Shown: positions 1-9,818 of the stretch, piece after piece
Layout of the letters: every line of letters begins with the position of its first letter
How positions within the stretch are numbered: the first letter of the stretch is position 1
Origin: Chloroflexota bacterium
GTDB taxonomy: Bacteria; Chloroflexota; Dehalococcoidia; DSTF01; JACRBR01
NCBI GenBank assembly: GCA_025355835.1
Contig: JANXYW010000217.1
Coordinates: 1-15,513 of the forward strand
Direction of reading: 5' to 3'
DNA length: 15,513 bases
Notes under the pieces: model-generated
What the model was told of the DNA's origin: nothing
Seen by the model: the letters and a program-made list of their open reading frames with translations, nothing else
Database searches by the model: none
Position numbers and translations under genes: made by a program

Positions 1-2
1 TC

Positions 3-161
3 GTCGAGCCAGACGCCGGGCTACGCAACGCGTCGGCTGCGCAGCGACGGCACGGAGGAGGATTCGACATCGTGCCGATCGCCGGATTTGGATCAGTCGT
101 CGCAGCACTCGCGGCCGTCGGCGGTTTCGTCTGGTACCGGCGGAGGCAGCTCGATGCGTGA
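3..161 (+). CDS. C-terminal fragment of a membrane-anchored protein
   Basis: The frame beginning at base 3 is open from the window edge to TGA at 159-161. Its last ~30 residues are a single hydrophobic helix (IVPIAGFGSVVAALAAVGGF) followed by WYRRRQLDA, a typical C-terminal stop-transfer anchor with a positively charged cytoplasmic tail. The stop overlaps the ATG of the next gene (ATGCGTGA, 154-161), which implies translational coupling. The short part upstream of the anchor is low-complexity and gives no family. From context, surface-anchored partner proteins (for example DUF4430-type domains) are known next to ECF S components in some bacteria, but nothing visible here proves that identity. 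The gene continues to the left of the window. Confidence 0.55.
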   Translation, partial: VEPDAGLRNASAAQRRHGGGFDIVPIAGFGSVVAALAAVGGFVWYRRRQLDA

Positions 162-990
162 CGCAGCGTTCGAGTTCGTCCGCGTGCCTGCGCTGCCGAA
201 GCCGGTTCTCGCGCGCATCGCGTCGCCGCTGATGTTGCTGGTCGCCAGCGCGGTTGGCGTGGCAGCGTTTCTCTACCCGTTCGTCCTGTCGACGGCGCCG
301 CAGTCAGAGAACAGCGCCCACGCCGGCGACGCACCGCTAATCTTCGGCATGCTCGCCGGCCTGGCAGCGCTGCTCTTCCTCATTGAATTGGCATCGGGTG
401 GCATGAACGCGAAGGTCGCGTCGGCACTGGCCGTGCTGACGGTAGCCGCGGCGGCGTTGCGCCTGCCCGCACTGCCCGCGGGGGCGAGCGCGTTCTTTTT
501 CCTGGTCATTCTTGGCGGCTACGTCTTCGGGCCGCGCTTCGGCTTTCTGCTCGGAGCCCTGTCGCTTGCCGTCTCGGCGTTCGTCTCGGGCGGCTTCGGT
601 CCGTGGGTGCCGTTTCAGATGTTCGCATCGGGCTGGCTCGGCATGACGAGCGGCTGGCTGGGCGCGATGCGCCCATCGTTCGTGCGCGGACGCCGCAGCG
701 AGATCGCGATGTTGATGGTGTTCGGCGTCGTGTCGGGCTTTGCGTTCGGCGCGCTGATGAATATCTGGTTCTGGCCATACACCGTCACCAGCGAGAACGT
801 GTCGTGGCATGCGGGCCTCGGATTCATCCCGGCGCTGCGGCACTACGGGGCGTTCTACATCCTCACATCGGCGGCGTGGGACGCGTGGCGCGCGATCGCC
901 AACGCGGCGCTGATCGCCGTCGCGGGGCGGCCGGTGCTGGATGTGCTGGTGCGATTTCGCGATCGATTCCTGGTAACGGTCGCCGAGTAG
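154..990 (+). CDS. ECF transporter S component (substrate-binding membrane protein)
   Basis: This 278-aa integral membrane protein would be the substrate-capture subunit of an energy-coupling-factor vitamin importer, working with an EcfT/ATPase module not present here. ATG 154 is chosen because GGAGG lies at 142-146 (7-nt spacing) and the start overlaps the upstream stop; an in-frame TTG at 88 would lie inside the upstream gene. Hydrophobic segments are seen at about residues 24-45, 62-80, 85-102, 110-127, 129-147, 158-172, 185-205 and 228-258. The GGYVFGPRFGFLLGALS stretch (121-137) and GGFGPWVPFQM (146-156) match the conserved core of ECF S components of the cobalamin/CbrT-like type. The substrate is inference only: cobalamin is plausible from these motifs. 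Family assignment is fairly firm. Confidence 0.72.
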   Translation: MRDAAFEFVRVPALPKPVLARIASPLMLLVASAVGVAAFLYPFVLSTAPQSENSAHAGDAPLIFGMLAGLAALLFLIELASGGMNAKVASALAVLTVAAAALRLPALPAGASAFFFLVILGGYVFGPRFGFLLGALSLAVSAFVSGGFGPWVPFQMFASGWLGMTSGWLGAMRPSFVRGRRSEIAMLMVFGVVSGFAFGALMNIWFWPYTVTSENVSWHAGLGFIPALRHYGAFYILTSAAWDAWRAIANAALIAVAGRPVLDVLVRFRDRFLVTVAE

Positions 991-1110
991 CCGTACGAGC
1001 CGCGCCCGCCTCCGTACGCGAATCGCTTACTTATGCGAGCAGGGGCACCCGCAACCCGCGCCGGCGGGGCTCGCGACGGTCAGCGTCTGGCTGCGTACTC
1101 GCGTTTCCAC

Positions 1111-1116
1111 GATAAT
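1111..1116 (+). promoter_or_regulatory. possible -10 box upstream of the SDR gene
   Basis: GATAAT sits in the 236-nt gap between the ECF S component and the SDR start at 1227. No convincing -35 hexamer is visible 16-18 nt upstream. The rest of the gap (991-1226) shows no other recognisable feature. Confidence 0.25.
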
Positions 1117-1226
1117 CGGGAGCATCCGCAAGCGGCTCACGTCCAGGGAGGGTGTTGCACGATGCGCGTCGCCGCTGCCGTATGGCGGCGTTCCGCAATT
1201 TGTTGTCGTTGAAAGGAGCCGCCCTC

Positions 1227-2000
1227 TTGAGTGGATTATTCTCTGTCGAAGGTAAAGTCGTGGTGGTAACCGGCGGGTCGCGCGGCATCGGGTTGATGAT
1301 CGCGCGCGGTTTCGTCGAAGCGGGCGCCCGTGTGTACATCTCGTCGCGGAACGCGGAGGTGTGCCGCGAAGTCGAGGCCGAGCTATCGAAATCCGGCGCC
1401 TGCGTCGCAATTCCCGCTGATCTCGCCACCGAGGCGGGCTGCCGCGAATTGACGGCCGCGCTCGAATCGCGCGAAGAGCGCGTGCACGTGCTCGTCAACA
1501 ATGCCGGCGCCAACTGGGGCGCGCCGTTCGCCGAGTATCCGGACAACGCCTTCGACAAAGTATTCGCGCTGAACGTGAAGGGCGTCTTCAACCTCACGCG
1601 CTGTATGACGCCGCTACTGAAGCGCGCCGCGACCGACGGCGACCCCGCCCGCGTCATCAACATCGGATCCATCGACGGGCTGCAAGCGCCTACGCTCGAG
1701 ACGTACGCGTACTCGTCGAGCAAGGCGGCGGTACACCACCTGACGCGCGTGCTGGCGCACCGGTTGGCCGGCAGCCGTATCACCGTCAACGCGATCGCAC
1801 CCGGTCCGTTCGAAAGCAAGATGATGGCCGCTACGCTGAAGCAGTTCGGCGACTCCATCGCCGCATCGTGCCCGCTCGGCCGCATTGGCCGCCCCGACGA
1901 TATGGCCGGGACGGCGATCTTCCTCGCGTCGCGCGCGGGTTCGTATCTCACCGGCACGGTGATCCCAGTGGACGGCGGTATCTCAACGCGCCACGGGTGA
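1227..2000 (+). CDS. SDR family oxidoreductase, RhlG/FabG-like 3-oxoacyl reductase
   Basis: This 257-aa classical short-chain dehydrogenase is expected to reduce a 3-oxoacyl or similar keto group with NADPH in the cytoplasm. TTG 1227 is chosen because AAAGGAG lies at 1212-1218 with 8-nt spacing and the protein then begins at the usual SDR position (MSGLFSVEGKVVVVTGG); the frame is open further upstream to GTG 1152 without a better site. The cofactor motif TGGSRGIG is at 15-22, NNAG at 91-94, and the catalytic set is N116, S148, Y162 and K166. NIGSIDG at 145-151, the arginine-containing TGGSRGIG and the C-terminal VIPVDGG resemble Pseudomonas RhlG and related beta-ketoacyl reductases. The gene stands alone between unrelated neighbours, so the true substrate is unknown; other SDR functions are possible. 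Confidence 0.85.
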   Translation: MSGLFSVEGKVVVVTGGSRGIGLMIARGFVEAGARVYISSRNAEVCREVEAELSKSGACVAIPADLATEAGCRELTAALESREERVHVLVNNAGANWGAPFAEYPDNAFDKVFALNVKGVFNLTRCMTPLLKRAATDGDPARVINIGSIDGLQAPTLETYAYSSSKAAVHHLTRVLAHRLAGSRITVNAIAPGPFESKMMAATLKQFGDSIAASCPLGRIGRPDDMAGTAIFLASRAGSYLTGTVIPVDGGISTRHG

Positions 2001-2109
2001 GTCTGCGAAGTCGCACCGTTCGGCTTCGCCGGACACACCGCCGAGGACGGCTATGCCACTCGCACTCTCGGTCGCACCGGTGGCGCGAAGAATGAAAGCG
2101 ACGTACCGA

Positions 2110-2178
2110 GAGCGCGGGCATTCAGCCCGCGCGTGGAACTTCGTGCACTCGCGCGACGCGAGCTGAATGCCCGCGCTC
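2110..2178. repeat. Inverted pair of palindromic repeats (family A) in a convergent gap
   Basis: A 17-nt arm at 2110-2126 is repeated exactly in inverse orientation at 2162-2178. The left copy, read on to 2132, is itself a hairpin: stem GCGCGGGC (2112-2119), loop ATTCA, stem GCCCGCGC (2125-2132). The right copy forms the same hairpin with a G-T pair. The left 23-nt unit recurs exactly at 8614-8636. The element lies between the stop codons of two convergent genes (2000 and 2207), so it may act as a bidirectional terminator or be a REP-type mobile palindrome. The remaining sequence of this 206-nt gap shows nothing I recognise. Confidence 0.8.
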
Positions 2179-2206
2179 CGTACTGAACGAGATTTCCACC
2201 TCCGCG

Positions 2207-2470
2207 CTAAGTCGAAGACGTCGCTTCGCGCTTCCAATCGTGAAACGCGCTCATCAAGTTCGACTTTGCGACGAGCGACAGTGAATCTTCGGTCAGCGTG
2301 CCCGTGAGACGGATTGTTTCGCGCATCTGCTCCAAATAGATGACGCAGCCGCGGCAGGTACTAAGATGGCGATCGAATCGGGCGCGATCGGGCTCGGACA
2401 TGGCCGACTCGAGATAGTCGGTCACGAGTTCCACGATCTCTTTGCAGGTGATCTCGTCTTCGATGCCCAC
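2207..2470 (-). CDS. Zinc-finger anti-sigma factor (zf-HC2 / ZAS type)
   Basis: This 87-aa cytoplasmic protein is predicted to bind and hold the ECF sigma factor encoded immediately upstream. It contains the ZAS signature HLSTCRGC with H35, C39 and C42, plus C9 near the N-terminus as a likely fourth zinc ligand. No membrane helix follows, so it is a soluble, RsrA-like form rather than a transmembrane anti-sigma. The start is GTG 2470-2468, only 2 nt after the sigma stop (2475-2473); a GGGAGG lies about 10 nt upstream of it. The tight spacing implies co-translation with the sigma factor. The signal released by it (redox, metal or other) cannot be read from the sequence, though the CxxC/His zinc site makes thiol oxidation a reasonable guess. 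Confidence 0.85.
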   Translation of the reverse strand: MGIEDEITCKEIVELVTDYLESAMSEPDRARFDRHLSTCRGCVIYLEQMRETIRLTGTLTEDSLSLVAKSNLMSAFHDWKREATSST

Positions 2471-2472
2471 GC

Positions 2473-3159
2473 CTACCGCGCCTCCCCGACGTACGTTTCC
2501 AGAGCCTTGCGCACCTTGCCGCGCGCCCGATGCAGCAACACTCTCTGATTAGTGTCGGAAATCGTAAGAAGGTTACAGACCTCCAACGAAGTCAGTCCGT
2601 CAATATCGCGGAGCGTGATCACCTCGCGTTGGTTGTCCGGAAGCGTGTCGATGGCGGCCTTCACATGCGCTCGCGTCTCCGATGAAACGGCCTGTAGTTC
2701 GGGATTCTGGTGCCATTGGCTGGGCGGCGTCGCCCAATGGTCGGGCCAACGCGCGCTCGCGGGCTGGAAACGATCGGCGTCGACGGACGGCTCGCCGGCG
2801 TCCTTCGAAGCGTCGAACAGCGACGAGAACGGGATCGTGCGCGACTCTTTACGGGCGCGGCTGCGGGCGACGTTCAGGAGGATACGAAAAAGCCACGTCT
2901 TCAGCGACGAGCGTCCCTCGAAGCGGTGGATGCTCTGCAGCAGGCCAATCCAGGTCTCCTGCACGACCTCCTCGGCGACGTGCCGATCCTTCACGTAGAC
3001 GTACGCCAGCCGCTGGAGCTGCCCGCTGTACCGCTCGACGAGTACCGCGAACGCGTCCTCGTCGCCGGAGCGCAGCGCCGTGATGACGCGCTGATCTTCG
3101 GAGGACACAGGCGTTCCATCCGGATCGTCGGCAGATGCAGCATCGCCTTCTTCGACCAT
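2473..3159 (-). CDS. RNA polymerase ECF-type sigma factor (sigma-70 family)
   Basis: This 228-aa sigma factor would direct RNA polymerase to a stress or cell-envelope regulon. Region 2 spans about residues 33-105 (core-binding and -10 recognition, including VAEEVVQETWIGLLQ and SSLKTWLFRILLNVARSRAR). Region 4 is at about 163-215 (LPDNQREVITLRDIDGLTSLEV, then a helix ending NQRVLLHRAR). The long linker has a WPDHWATPPSQW stretch typical of ECF groups paired with zf-HC2 anti-sigmas. The frame is open upstream, but ATG 3159-3157 is preferred because a TATAGT box ends 7 nt before it and residues upstream of this Met are low-complexity. It is transcribed with the anti-sigma gene and is divergent from the large glycosidase at 3261, which could be a target; no shared promoter motif proves this. 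Confidence 0.9.
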   Translation of the reverse strand: MVEEGDAASADDPDGTPVSSEDQRVITALRSGDEDAFAVLVERYSGQLQRLAYVYVKDRHVAEEVVQETWIGLLQSIHRFEGRSSLKTWLFRILLNVARSRARKESRTIPFSSLFDASKDAGEPSVDADRFQPASARWPDHWATPPSQWHQNPELQAVSSETRAHVKAAIDTLPDNQREVITLRDIDGLTSLEVCNLLTISDTNQRVLLHRARGKVRKALETYVGEAR

Positions 3160-3166
3160 GAGCGCG

Positions 3167-3172
3167 ACTATA
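3167..3172 (-). promoter_or_regulatory. Predicted -10 box (TATAGT) of the sigma/anti-sigma operon, leaderless
   Basis: On the minus strand TATAGT is followed by 7 nt and then ATG (3159). That distance would place transcription initiation at or within a base of the start codon, and no Shine-Dalgarno sequence is visible. No clear -35 is seen, which could reflect an alternative sigma or auto-regulation. Confidence 0.45.
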
Positions 3173-3233
3173 CCGCGCGGCGGCGTGCGCCGTAACGCCG
3201 ACAGTTCGCCCGCACCAAACAAGCATTGCACCG

Positions 3234-3239
3234 TATAAA
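3234..3239 (+). promoter_or_regulatory. Predicted -10 box (TATAAA) for the glycosidase gene
   Basis: TATAAA lies 21 nt before the chosen ATG at 3261, and GAGG at 3252-3255 gives a ribosome binding site with 5-nt spacing. Initiation around 3246 would leave a leader of about 15 nt. The -35 region is not convincing. The element shares the 101-nt divergent gap with the sigma promoter. Confidence 0.35.
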
Positions 3240-3260
3240 GTGCAGACAGTTGAGGTGCTG

Positions 3261-5933
<2,673 letters not shown>

Positions 5934-5937
5934 GCGG

Positions 5938-5985
5938 CACCTCACCGCGGCCGTCGGCCGCGCCCTCTCCACGACGTGGAGAGGG
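5938..5985 (+). repeat. Double-hairpin dispersed repeat (family B), copy 1
   Basis: This 48-nt element begins 4 nt after the glycosidase stop codon. It holds two palindromes: CGCGGCC/GGCCGCG around GTC (5946-5962), and CCCTCTCCACG/CGTGGAGAGGG (5963-5985, centre A). A second copy lies at 11331-11378 in the opposite orientation with 40 of 48 positions identical. The position suggests a 3'-end or terminator role, or a REP-like mobile palindrome. Downstream, 5986-6130 holds only a possible TATCTT -10-like box at 6065-6070 before the next gene. Confidence 0.75.
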
Positions 5986-6130
5986 CTCTCAGTTCGGCGA
6001 GCGGCTCGTTGTCCAGCATCCAGATCATCTGGTCGTCGGCAAACCGACGGCACATCGATGCGGCTATCTTGTAACACCGATGCCCCCCGAAGCACTGAGC
6101 TTCATATCGCGCAAGAATCAGGAGCAAGAG

Positions 6131-7366
6131 ATGTCCCACACCGAGATCAAGTTGTACGGCACCGCCTGGTGCAGCGACTGCAAACGCACCAAGAAGTTCT
6201 TCGGCGAGCAGCGCGTACACTACGATTTCATCGACATCGATGGCAACGAAGAGGGTCTACGGATCGTCGAAGAAGCGAACAACGGCAAGCACGTGATCCC
6301 GGTGCTAAAGTTTGAGGACGGCTCGACGCTGATCGAGCCATCGAACGCCGACCTCGCGAAGAAGCTGGGATTGCAGACGACGGCAAAGAGCAAGTTCTAC
6401 GACCTGATCGTCGTGGGTAGCGGACCCGCCGGGCTGACGGCTGCGCTGTACGCGGCGCGCGAGGGCATCGAGACGCTTGTGATCGAGCGCGGGGGCATAG
6501 GCGGCCAGGCGGGCGTAACGGAGCGTCTCGATAACTTCCCCGGCTTTCCGGAAGGCATCTCCGGCTCCGAGTTTGCTGATCGATTGCGACAGCAAGCCGA
6601 ACGCTTCGGTGTCGAGATTCTGTCCGCGCAAGATGTCACGGGCATCGATGTCGATGGCGACTACCGCATCGTGCGCACGGCGGACGGCGCCGAGTACCGC
6701 GCGTGGGCCGTGCTGCTGACGCTGGGTTCGACGTACCGGCGGCTGGAAGTTCCGGGCGAAGACGACTTCATCGGCGCCGGCGTGCACTTCTGCGCGACGT
6801 GCGACGGCGCGTTCTATCGCGATCAGGACGTGCTGGTGGTCGGCGGCGGCAACTCGGCCGGCGAGGAGAGCATCTTCCTGACGAAGTTCGCGAAGAAGGT
6901 GACGATCATCACCCGCGACGTGCAGCTCTCGGCGAGCAAGGTCGTCGTCGAAAAGGTCAACGAGCACCCGAAGATCGAAGTGATCACGAGCGCCACGCCC
7001 GCGGAGTTCCGCGGCACGGACGGCAAGCTCGACACTGTCGTGCTGAAGAACACGAAGACGGGCGAGTTGACGGACGTGAAGACAAACGGCGTCTTCGTGT
7101 TCATCGGCCTTACGCCGAACACCGGCATCATCGAAGGTCAGGTGAATCTCGACGAACGCGGATTCATCCTGACCGACGGCATGCTCGCGACGAGCGTCGC
7201 AGGCGTGTTTGCCGCCGGCGACTGCCGCGAAGGCAGCACGAAGCAAGCCGCATCAGCGGCCGGCGAAGGCGCGGCCGTGGCGCTGGCGATTCGCCGCTAC
7301 ATCCAACCGCTTACGAGCGGCATGCCGGATCACGCGCAGATAATGGAGAAGGCGGCGGTCGCCTAG
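6131..7366 (+). CDS. Glutaredoxin-thioredoxin reductase fusion protein
   Basis: This 411-aa flavoprotein has an N-terminal glutaredoxin/mycoredoxin-like domain (about 1-80, active site WCSDC with C14 and C17) joined to a full thioredoxin-reductase-like domain (about 88-395). The reductase has the FAD motif GSGPAG (96-101), the redox pair CATC (C221/C224), the pyridine-nucleotide motif GGGNSAG (238-244) and the FAD-binding GVFAAGDC (358-365). It would pass electrons from a reduced nucleotide through FAD and the CATC disulfide to the fused redoxin in the cytoplasm. ATG 6131 is chosen because AGGAG at 6120-6124 has 6-nt spacing; ATG 6080 adds 17 unstructured residues. The usual HRRxxxR NADPH-phosphate motif is replaced by TRDVQLSAS, so NADH or another donor is possible. 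The gene is followed by a kelch lipoprotein in the same direction. Confidence 0.9.
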   Translation: MSHTEIKLYGTAWCSDCKRTKKFFGEQRVHYDFIDIDGNEEGLRIVEEANNGKHVIPVLKFEDGSTLIEPSNADLAKKLGLQTTAKSKFYDLIVVGSGPAGLTAALYAAREGIETLVIERGGIGGQAGVTERLDNFPGFPEGISGSEFADRLRQQAERFGVEILSAQDVTGIDVDGDYRIVRTADGAEYRAWAVLLTLGSTYRRLEVPGEDDFIGAGVHFCATCDGAFYRDQDVLVVGGGNSAGEESIFLTKFAKKVTIITRDVQLSASKVVVEKVNEHPKIEVITSATPAEFRGTDGKLDTVVLKNTKTGELTDVKTNGVFVFIGLTPNTGIIEGQVNLDERGFILTDGMLATSVAGVFAAGDCREGSTKQAASAAGEGAAVALAIRRYIQPLTSGMPDHAQIMEKAAVA

Positions 7367-7458
7367 GAGACGATCCACGAAGATCACGAAGGGTACGCAT
7401 TCCAAAATTGGCTGGAGAGAACACCGGTGTCGATCATCGGAAAGAGGGGAGCTACAGC

Positions 7459-8586
7459 ATGACGTTCGAGCGGCTTAGCACGCGAGTCTCCCGGCGGGCG
7501 CTGCTGCGCGGGAGCGCAGCCGGGGCGGCTGGACTTGGCGCGATCGCGCTCGTCGGATGCGGCAGCGGCAGCTCGAAGTCGACTGCGACCGTCGCGGCAT
7601 CGCCGACCAGCGCGGCGACGATACCGCCGCCGTCACCGACAGTGCTCGCCGCAAGACAAGCCTGGACACGCGTACCGGCGGCTGGCGGCCCAACTGCGCG
7701 GCGCGATCACAGCCTCACATTCAATCCGGACGATGGCCTCATCTACCTGTTCGGTGGTCGCGCGAAGGGCGTCGCCGACAACCAGTTGTGGACGTTCGAC
7801 CCGGCGACAACGGAGTGGCGCCAAATCGCAACCGCGGGCGTCGCACCGTTACCGCGTTTCGCGCACAACGCATCGTACGATCGCGCGAAGAATCGGCTGA
7901 TCGTCGCCCTTGGCCAGGGCAACGGCGAGGCGTTCTTCAACGACGTTTGGGCGTTCGACGCGAGCGGCTGGACGCAGCTCGATGCCGCATCCCCAGATCG
8001 GCCGGAGATCCGCTACGGCGCGGGCAGCGCGTACGATTCGGCGGGCGCGCGCATCATCATCTCGCACGGCTTCACCGATCGCGGGCGCTTCGACGATACG
8101 TGGGCCTTCGACCTCAACGGCGGCCCGTGGACAAAGATCGCAACATCGGGCGCCGTGCCAATCAAGCGCTGCCTGACGCGCTGCCTGTGGCTGCCCGCAT
8201 CGGGATCGCTGCTGCTCTTCGGCGGCCAGACCGACGCCAACCCGTTCCTCGGCGACTTCTGGACGCTCGACGTGGCGAAGGGCGTCTGGATCGAGAACAA
8301 ACCGCCGGTGCTGCCCGGCCCGCGTAACCTCTACGGCGCCACGTTGGGCGAAGGCGGCAAGCGCTGGTACGCCGTCAGCGGCAACACCGCCGCCGGCCCG
8401 ACCGCCGAAACGTGGGTGTACGACATCGCGTCGTCGGCATGGTCGCTAGTCGATGCATCCGTGGCAGCTCCACCCGCGCGATACAGCACCGACGCAGCCT
8501 ACGCCGCTGGCAAGCTGTACATCTTCGGCGGCAACGACGGCAAAGGCGAAATCGACGACATGTGGACACTGAGCCCGGCCTCGTAG
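7459..8586 (+). CDS. Tat-exported lipoprotein with kelch-repeat beta-propeller
   Basis: This 375-aa protein is predicted to be exported folded and lipid-anchored on the outer face of the membrane. The N-terminus has a twin-arginine motif SRRALLRG (11-18), a hydrophobic helix and a lipobox ALVGC (C34), then a Ser/Thr/Pro-rich spacer to about residue 80. The rest forms about six kelch repeats with the recurring pattern 'LYLFGG...NDLWTFD...W' (for example YLFGGRAKG, LLLFGGQTD and YIFGGNDGKGEIDDMW). ATG 7459 is chosen for the GAGGGGAG 7 nt upstream and because the signal peptide begins there; the frame is open far upstream inside the preceding gene and this is coincidental. Kelch propellers are binding scaffolds or sugar-oxidase-like folds, and no catalytic residues are evident. 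It is 92 nt after the TrxR fusion, so co-transcription is possible. Confidence 0.85.
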   Translation: MTFERLSTRVSRRALLRGSAAGAAGLGAIALVGCGSGSSKSTATVAASPTSAATIPPPSPTVLAARQAWTRVPAAGGPTARRDHSLTFNPDDGLIYLFGGRAKGVADNQLWTFDPATTEWRQIATAGVAPLPRFAHNASYDRAKNRLIVALGQGNGEAFFNDVWAFDASGWTQLDAASPDRPEIRYGAGSAYDSAGARIIISHGFTDRGRFDDTWAFDLNGGPWTKIATSGAVPIKRCLTRCLWLPASGSLLLFGGQTDANPFLGDFWTLDVAKGVWIENKPPVLPGPRNLYGATLGEGGKRWYAVSGNTAAGPTAETWVYDIASSAWSLVDASVAAPPARYSTDAAYAAGKLYIFGGNDGKGEIDDMWTLSPAS

Positions 8587-8613
8587 CGCTTCGCTCCCAA
8601 GGCTTCTATTCCG

Positions 8614-8636
8614 GAGCGCGGGCATTCAGCCCGCGC
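8614..8636 (+). repeat. Palindromic repeat family A, third copy
   Basis: This 23-nt unit is identical to 2110-2132: GA, then stem GCGCGGGC (8616-8623), loop ATTCA, stem GCCCGCGC (8629-8636). Like the first pair it lies between two convergent genes (stops at 8586 and 8652), which fits a shared bidirectional terminator or a REP-type element. Confidence 0.8.
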
Positions 8637-8651
8637 GGTGCTACGCCGACG

Positions 8652-9725
8652 CTACGAACGCGCACCCGGTGCTGCGCCGCCGTCCTTCGCAGCATTCGAG
8701 TGCAGGCGCAGCAGTTCGCCCGGACGGATCCCCATCATCCACATCGCGATCATCCCCAGGCCGACGTTGAACGCGGTGCTGATGACGTGCATGCCGACGG
8801 CGAACGCCAGCGCCTGTTCGCCCGGCACACCGTACAGCCGCAGCACGTGCAGCAGCGCAAACTCGAACGTGCCGACGTTGCCGAACGTGATCGGAAACAC
8901 GGTGATGATCGCGACGGCCACCGTCACGGAGAGATAGGCGCCGAGCGAGACGTCGAGGTGGAACGCCTGGCCGTACGCCCAAATGATCGCCAGATCGACG
9001 AGCCAGCCGAAGATGTTCAAGGCGAAGGCGAAGAGAAGAAGCCGCGGATTGCGGATCAGCTCCAAGCCTTCGTGAAAGCTCAGCCAGCGTGTGCGCATCG
9101 CGCCCTGCAGCGCCGCCGGCAGCAGCTTGAACACGCGCCATTCGGGATATGCCTTGGGCATCAGATTGCTGCTGATCGCCGCGAACGCGAACGCCGCGAT
9201 CGCGCCGCCCGCCATCAGCAGCAAGACGCCGCCCGATGCGACGCCGGCCGCGGGCAGCGCGAAGCTGATCGCGATGAACATCACCATGATCAGCGCGTTC
9301 ACCAAACTCTCCGCGCCGCGACCGGTAATCACGCCAGTGCGCGAGAGCCCGTAGCGGTTCGCGACGATCTGCACCTTCGCCGCCTCGCCCGCGCTGGCCG
9401 GGATGATCGCGTTGACGAGCGTGCCGATCAGCGTCGCGCCGAGGAGCCCGCCGAACGGTGCATGCCCAACCTTCGTCAGCGTGATCTGCCACTCGATGGT
9501 GTGCACGACGCGCGAGCCGAGGTAGATGGCGAACGCGACGGCGAGCCACCCGTATGTCGCATGATTGAAGGTGTGCAGCAGATCGCCCAGATCGACCTGC
9601 CACGCCGCGAGCGCGAGCAGCGCCGCCGCGAACGCAATCTGAAACGTCCACGCGCTGCGAAGGACGCGCCCGAGCGCACTTCGCGGCGCCTTCGCGGCTA
9701 GGGGCGAGGAATCGGGTTGGGGCAC
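8652..9725 (-). CDS. Lysylphosphatidylglycerol synthase TM-region family protein (UPF0104/AglD-like)
   Basis: This 357-aa polytopic membrane protein belongs to the flippase-like family that matches the transmembrane half of MprF and the archaeal AglD C-terminus; no lysyltransferase domain is present. Hydrophobic helices are seen at about 28-45, 57-75, 92-112, 141-160, 163-184, 228-252, 262-282 and 305-332. Family landmarks are IIPASAGEAAKV (107-118), RGAESLVNALI (136-146) and FPITFGNVGTFEFALL (277-292). The start is GTG 9725-9723 with GGAGG (plus-strand CCTCC 9731-9735) 5 nt upstream. Members are thought to move or modify lipid-linked or isoprenoid intermediates, but the function of this one is unknown. 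It is downstream of the PPOX-type gene on the same strand (93-nt gap with no clear feature) and convergent with the kelch gene. Confidence 0.85.
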   Translation of the reverse strand: MPQPDSSPLAAKAPRSALGRVLRSAWTFQIAFAAALLALAAWQVDLGDLLHTFNHATYGWLAVAFAIYLGSRVVHTIEWQITLTKVGHAPFGGLLGATLIGTLVNAIIPASAGEAAKVQIVANRYGLSRTGVITGRGAESLVNALIMVMFIAISFALPAAGVASGGVLLLMAGGAIAAFAFAAISSNLMPKAYPEWRVFKLLPAALQGAMRTRWLSFHEGLELIRNPRLLLFAFALNIFGWLVDLAIIWAYGQAFHLDVSLGAYLSVTVAVAIITVFPITFGNVGTFEFALLHVLRLYGVPGEQALAFAVGMHVISTAFNVGLGMIAMWMMGIRPGELLRLHSNAAKDGGAAPGARS

Positions 9726-9818
9726 GCGCTCCTCCGGCGTCAGTAGAACCGGATCACGCGCCGTTCACAAGGAGCGGTTCTCGCCGACTGAGGTCGATCC
9801 TTCAAAGGGAGGGCGGCG

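Noticed and set aside
88..153. TTG start for the ECF S component at 88
   Set aside because: It would put 22 low-complexity residues within the upstream anchor-helix gene. ATG 154 has GGAGG at correct spacing.
1027..1125. Minus-strand 32-codon frame ending in a Cys-rich tail (CGCPCSHK)
   Set aside because: It looks like a small metal-binding peptide, but has no ribosome binding site or promoter, and its frame continues as antisense of the SDR gene. Too little to call a gene.
2110..2178. Possible CRISPR-like repeat
   Set aside because: The two copies are inverted, not direct, and there is no series of regular spacers.
5942..6056. Short minus-strand frame (FADDQMIWMLDNEPLAEL) between glycosidase and TrxR
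   Set aside because: It looks protein-like for about 20 residues but ends inside the palindromic repeat and has no start signals. A decayed gene remnant is possible but not supportable.
6703..7458. N-terminal extension of the kelch protein into the TrxR gene
   Set aside because: The open frame overlaps TrxR in another phase and is Arg-rich nonsense. The Tat lipoprotein signal starts at ATG 7459.
8412..9701. Long plus-strand frame across the LPG-synthase-like gene
   Set aside because: Low-complexity Arg/Asp/His-rich translation, antisense to a well-supported membrane protein.
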